Part shown: piece after piece, positions 5,691-8,137 of the stretch | Layout: every line of letters starts with the position of its first letter | Numbering within the stretch: the first letter of the stretch is position 1 | Assembly: GCA_003491925.1 (NCBI GenBank) | Contig: DNAU01000047.1 | Span: forward strand, 1 to 8,137 | DNA: 8,137 nucleotides | Source: Chloroflexota bacterium | Lineage (GTDB): Bacteria; Chloroflexota; Dormibacteria; Aeolococcales; Aeolococcaceae | Reading direction: 5' to 3' | Notes under the pieces: model-generated | Database searches by the model: none | Told to the model about the DNA's origin: nothing | The model's input: the letters and a program-made list of their open reading frames with translations, nothing else | Position numbers and translations under genes: made by a program

Positions 5691-6916
5691 AGCTGATCTC
5701 CCACACGCCCGCCCGAACTGCCCAGAAGGTGGCCAAGCTTCTCGCGCTTGGTGGCCAAATACCGCGCGTTGTGTCCGTTGGGCCGAATCACGAGCGGCAC
5801 CCGTTCAACCATCTGCAGACCGTGGTGCTGGAGACCGTCGCACTTGCGCGGGTTGTTGCTCATCAGGCGCAGCCGCTTGATGCCGAACCCGGCGATGATC
5901 TGGCTCCCAATCTGATAGTCGCGAGTGTCGTCGGGCAAGCCTAGCGCGAGGTTGGCCTCCACCGTATCCAGCCCCTCATCCTGCAGAGCGTAGGCCCGCA
6001 GTTTGGCCATCAGGCCGATACCCCGACCCTCCTGGCGCAGGTAGACGATCAGGCCGCTGCCCACCTCGCCAATCTGTCGCATGGCCTCCTGGAGCTGGGC
6101 CTGGCAATCGCACCGCATGGATCCGAAGACGTCGCCCGTCAGGCACTCGCTGTGGACCCGCACCAGGACCGGCTCCGGCAGCGGCAGCTCGCCGAGGAAG
6201 AGCGCCACATGGACATCCCCCGTGACCCGATCCGAGAACCCGACTGCATGCCAGAGGCCATGCTCGGTGGCGATCCTGGTCTGGGGACCGCGATCAAGCA
6301 GCGCTCCTCGCTGGTGGCGGGCGGCGATCAGGTCGGCGATGCTGATGACCGGGATGCGTTGTTCCCGGCTGAAGCGCTCCAGCTCTAGGCGTCGGGCCAT
6401 GCTGCCGTCGTCGCTGGCGATCTCGCAGAGCACCCCCGCTGGCGCGACTCCGGCCAGCCTGGCGAGGTCGAGAACGGCCTCGGTGTGGCCAGCTCGCGCC
6501 AGCACCCCGCCCGACTTGGCCCGCAGGGGAAAGACGTGGCCGGGGCGAGCGAAGTCAGCCGCCTGAGACGCTGGATCCGCCAGAGCACGGATGGTAACCG
6601 CGCGATCACGAGCACTGATGCCGGTTGTGATCTCGCCTGATGCCGCATCCACCGAGACCGCGAAGCCGGTGCCGAAACGAGATGAGTTGTCTTCCACCAT
6701 CGGCGGCAGCTCAAGCTCGTCCAGGCGCCCCGCTTCCATCGCCACACAGATCAGGCCCCGCGCCTTTGTCATCATGAAGTTGACCTGGTCGGTGGCGATT
6801 GTCTGGGCGGCCACGCACAGATCTCCCTCATTTTCACGCTCTTCGTCGTCCAGGACGATCACGAACTTACCCTGGGCAAAGGCCGCCACCGCTTCGTCGA
6901 GCGTCGTCATGGGCAT
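5687..6916 (-). CDS. ribBA: Bifunctional DHBP synthase / GTP cyclohydrolase II
   Basis: A 409-residue fusion that supplies both entry points of riboflavin synthesis. The N-terminal RibB domain (about 1-205) makes 3,4-dihydroxy-2-butanone 4-phosphate from ribulose 5-phosphate; it shows the acidic DDEERENEGDL (23-33), ARGLICVAM, RAGHTEA (141-147) and the PAGVLCEI-DDGSMAR stretch. The C-terminal RibA domain (about 206-400) opens the ring of GTP; it has the zinc ligands C258, C269 and C271 (C-x10-C-x-C), YLRQEGRGIGL (292-302), DYQIGSQI and SNNPRK. Both active sites look intact, and length is normal. The chosen ATG (6916) has AAGGTGA 7 bases upstream; the longer frame up to 7012 would overlap ribE and lacks homology. 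A second ATG lies two codons later. Confidence 0.96.
   Translation of the reverse strand: MPMTTLDEAVAAFAQGKFVIVLDDEERENEGDLCVAAQTIATDQVNFMMTKARGLICVAMEAGRLDELELPPMVEDNSSRFGTGFAVSVDAASGEITTGISARDRAVTIRALADPASQAADFARPGHVFPLRAKSGGVLARAGHTEAVLDLARLAGVAPAGVLCEIASDDGSMARRLELERFSREQRIPVISIADLIAARHQRGALLDRGPQTRIATEHGLWHAVGFSDRVTGDVHVALFLGELPLPEPVLVRVHSECLTGDVFGSMRCDCQAQLQEAMRQIGEVGSGLIVYLRQEGRGIGLMAKLRAYALQDEGLDTVEANLALGLPDDTRDYQIGSQIIAGFGIKRLRLMSNNPRKCDGLQHHGLQMVERVPLVIRPNGHNARYLATKREKLGHLLGSSGGRVGDQL
5697..5702 (-). promoter_or_regulatory. Ribosome binding site of ribH
   Basis: On the minus strand GGGAGA lies 6 bases before the ribH GTG and inside the end of ribBA, supporting the GTG start that overlaps the ribBA stop codon. 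Confidence 0.55.
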
Positions 6917-6923
6917 TTCCGAT

Positions 6924-6930
6924 TCACCTT
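6924..6930 (-). promoter_or_regulatory. Ribosome binding site of ribBA, over the ribE stop codon
   Basis: On the minus strand AAGGTGA lies 7 bases before the ATG at 6916, and its last three bases are the TGA stop of ribE. This decides the ribBA start and suggests translational coupling. Confidence 0.65.
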
Positions 6931-7568
6931 GGCTCGGCCCCGACCCGACTGTCTTGGAGGTGGGACAGGTAAGGGATGGCGAGGCGCTCCACCAGCTTGG
7001 CGATCTGGTCAACCTCCAGGTTGACCAGAACCCCGGGACGGTACGCGCAGGCGATGGTGCTGGCCATGGTGTGTGGTATGAGGGAGACCCGTACGGCGGC
7101 GCCCCCCGCAGGTCCGTCCGCGACGGTCACCAGCGTCAGTGAGCAGCCATCGACAGCGATCGAACCCTGGGGCACACAGTATCTGGCCACCGAGGTGGGC
7201 ACCTCGATCTCGACCCATACCGCGTTGTGTTCGGCGTTGACGGCGACGATCCGACCAGTGGTGTCCACGTGTCCGCTGACCAGATGTCCGCCGACCGCGC
7301 CCTCCAGCCGCAGTGACGCCTCAAGGTTGACGGGGTCACCGAAACGCAATCCACCCAACGTCGTCCGCCGCAACGTCTCTGGAACGAGCTCGACGGCGAT
7401 CTGGCCCGGGCTGGCGTCAATCACGGTCAGGCAGCACCCGCTGACCGCCACACTGTCACCGAGTGCTCCCGCAAACCAGCCCTCGCGCTGGGCGAGCACC
7501 AGCTTCCCGGGCAGCGCTCCAGGCAGAGCCTCCACATGCCCCACGGTCGACACAATGCCAGCGAACAC
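6924..7568 (-). CDS. ribE: Riboflavin synthase, alpha chain
   Basis: Riboflavin synthase exchanges a four-carbon unit between two molecules of 6,7-dimethyl-8-ribityllumazine, giving riboflavin and the substrate of RibH. The 214-residue product has the two tandem lumazine-binding repeats of the family. Repeat one begins MFAGIVSTVGHVE and contains GDSVAVSGCCLTV (37-49). Repeat two begins around GGHLVSGHVD (93-102) and contains GSIAVDGCSLTLV (135-147), ending with VNLEVDQIAKLVERL. A GTG at 7568 gives the family-typical MFxGIV beginning and has GGAGGT 6 bases upstream. The GTG at 7574 touches that motif, and longer extensions run into ribD. The gene starts two bases after the ribD stop. Some databases call this gene ribC. 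Confidence 0.95.
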   Translation of the reverse strand: MFAGIVSTVGHVEALPGALPGKLVLAQREGWFAGALGDSVAVSGCCLTVIDASPGQIAVELVPETLRRTTLGGLRFGDPVNLEASLRLEGAVGGHLVSGHVDTTGRIVAVNAEHNAVWVEIEVPTSVARYCVPQGSIAVDGCSLTLVTVADGPAGGAAVRVSLIPHTMASTIACAYRPGVLVNLEVDQIAKLVERLAIPYLSHLQDSRVGAEPR

Positions 7569-7570
7569 AG

Positions 7571-8137
7571 TCACACCTCCGCCGTGAGACGCAGGTCTCG
7601 CCCCACCATTACCGCTTCTGTCCAGTGAAACCTCCACGCGTCCGCCAACCGGCCTGCCCCCGCCCCGCCGATGGCACTAGGTGCGCCAGTGCCCCCCAGA
7701 ACGATCGGCGCCGCGTAGGCCACCACCCGGTTGCCCAACCCCTCCGCGCGCATCGCCCCGAGCAACGTGGGCCCCCCCTCGACCAGCAGGCTGATCAGGC
7801 CTCGGCGGGCAAGCTCAGCAAGCAACGCGCGCAGCGGCACCGCGGGCCCCGCCGCCGGAAACTCAACCAGCTCGGCTCCGGTGGCCTGCAGTACACGCCG
7901 CCGCGCGGGGTCGCCACCAACCAAGGTCGCGATGAGGACCGGCGCCCCTCCACTCTGAACGAGACGGGCTGACGGCGGCATCCGAAGACGGCTGTCGACC
8001 ACCACGCGGACGGGCTGTCGGCCGTCTTCGAAGCCGGCGCGGGCGCTCAGCGCGGGGTCATCAGCAAGGACTGTCCCGATCCCCACCAGGATCGCGTCGT
8101 GCGTATGGCGAAGGCGATGTGCGTCGGCGCGCGCCTC
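7571..8137 (-). CDS. ribD: Riboflavin biosynthesis protein RibD, C-terminal reductase part (5' end outside window)
   Basis: The frame is open to the window edge and gives the last 188 residues. They cover the reductase domain, which reduces 5-amino-6-(5-phosphoribosylamino)uracil with NADPH after the N-terminal zinc deaminase domain (not in the window) has acted. Visible landmarks are DAILVGIGTVLADDP, PVRVVVDSRLRMP, then LLVEGGPTLLGAM (NADPH-binding VEGG) and PIVLGG. The sequence is rich in Ala and Gly but intact to its TGA. As the first rib gene seen on this strand it probably leads the operon; any promoter or FMN riboswitch is beyond the window. Confidence 0.93.
   Translation of the reverse strand, partial: EARADAHRLRHTHDAILVGIGTVLADDPALSARAGFEDGRQPVRVVVDSRLRMPPSARLVQSGGAPVLIATLVGGDPARRRVLQATGAELVEFPAAGPAVPLRALLAELARRGLISLLVEGGPTLLGAMRAEGLGNRVVAYAAPIVLGGTGAPSAIGGAGAGRLADAWRFHWTEAVMVGRDLRLTAEV
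7575..7580 (-). promoter_or_regulatory. Ribosome binding site that sets the ribE start
   Basis: On the minus strand GGAGGT lies 6 bases before the GTG at 7568 and directly against the GTG at 7574, favouring 7568. It sits within the last codons of ribD. Confidence 0.65.

Noticed and set aside
6917..7012. N-terminal extension of ribBA to an upstream start at 7012
   Set aside because: It would overlap ribE by about 90 bases, matches no RibB sequence, and the ATG at 6916 has a well-placed ribosome binding site.

Overview
The window is a GC-rich bacterial segment with two gene blocks facing each other. Clear AGGAG-type ribosome binding sites, several GTG starts, tight gene packing and a fused ribBA gene fit a high-GC bacterium, for example in or near the Actinobacteria, Chloroflexi or high-GC Firmicutes. 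No marker here fixes the phylum, so this is only a suggestion.

Plus strand, 1-5012: a redox block around glycerol 3-phosphate. It opens with the C-terminal end of an FAD-linked oxidase (HHHGIG motif, GlcD / alkyl-DHAP synthase-like). Next is a 355-residue protein that follows the whole GlcF/GlpC/HdrD-type iron-sulfur subunit layout but lacks nearly every cluster-binding cysteine. A 115-residue DsrE-like protein with a C-x2-C-x3-C motif follows, after a strong intercistronic hairpin. Then come a full-length GlpD glycerol-3-phosphate dehydrogenase, a decayed scrap of a PTS enzyme I-like (PEP-utilising) gene, and a second, shorter GlpA-like FAD oxidoreductase. The block would plausibly oxidise glycerol 3-phosphate or a related 2-hydroxy compound and pass electrons to quinone or another carrier. 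The role of the cysteine-less subunit is unknown and is the most interesting point in the window.

Junction, 5013-5153: a short convergent intergenic stretch holding a C(UUCG)G mini-hairpin on the stop codon of the GlpA-like gene and a tRNA-like fragment (T-arm-like hairpin followed by TCCA) that does not fold into a full cloverleaf by eye.

Minus strand, 8137-5154: a compact riboflavin operon in the order ribD (5' end outside the window), ribE, ribBA, ribH. Genes overlap or lie within a few bases of each other, suggesting one transcript and coupled translation. Together they cover GTP cyclohydrolase II, the deaminase/reductase, DHBP synthase, lumazine synthase and riboflavin synthase, i.e. 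the route from GTP and ribulose 5-phosphate to riboflavin except the phosphatase step. Any FMN riboswitch would lie upstream of ribD, outside the window. Riboflavin is the precursor of the FAD used by the three flavoenzymes opposite, but nothing here shows co-regulation.
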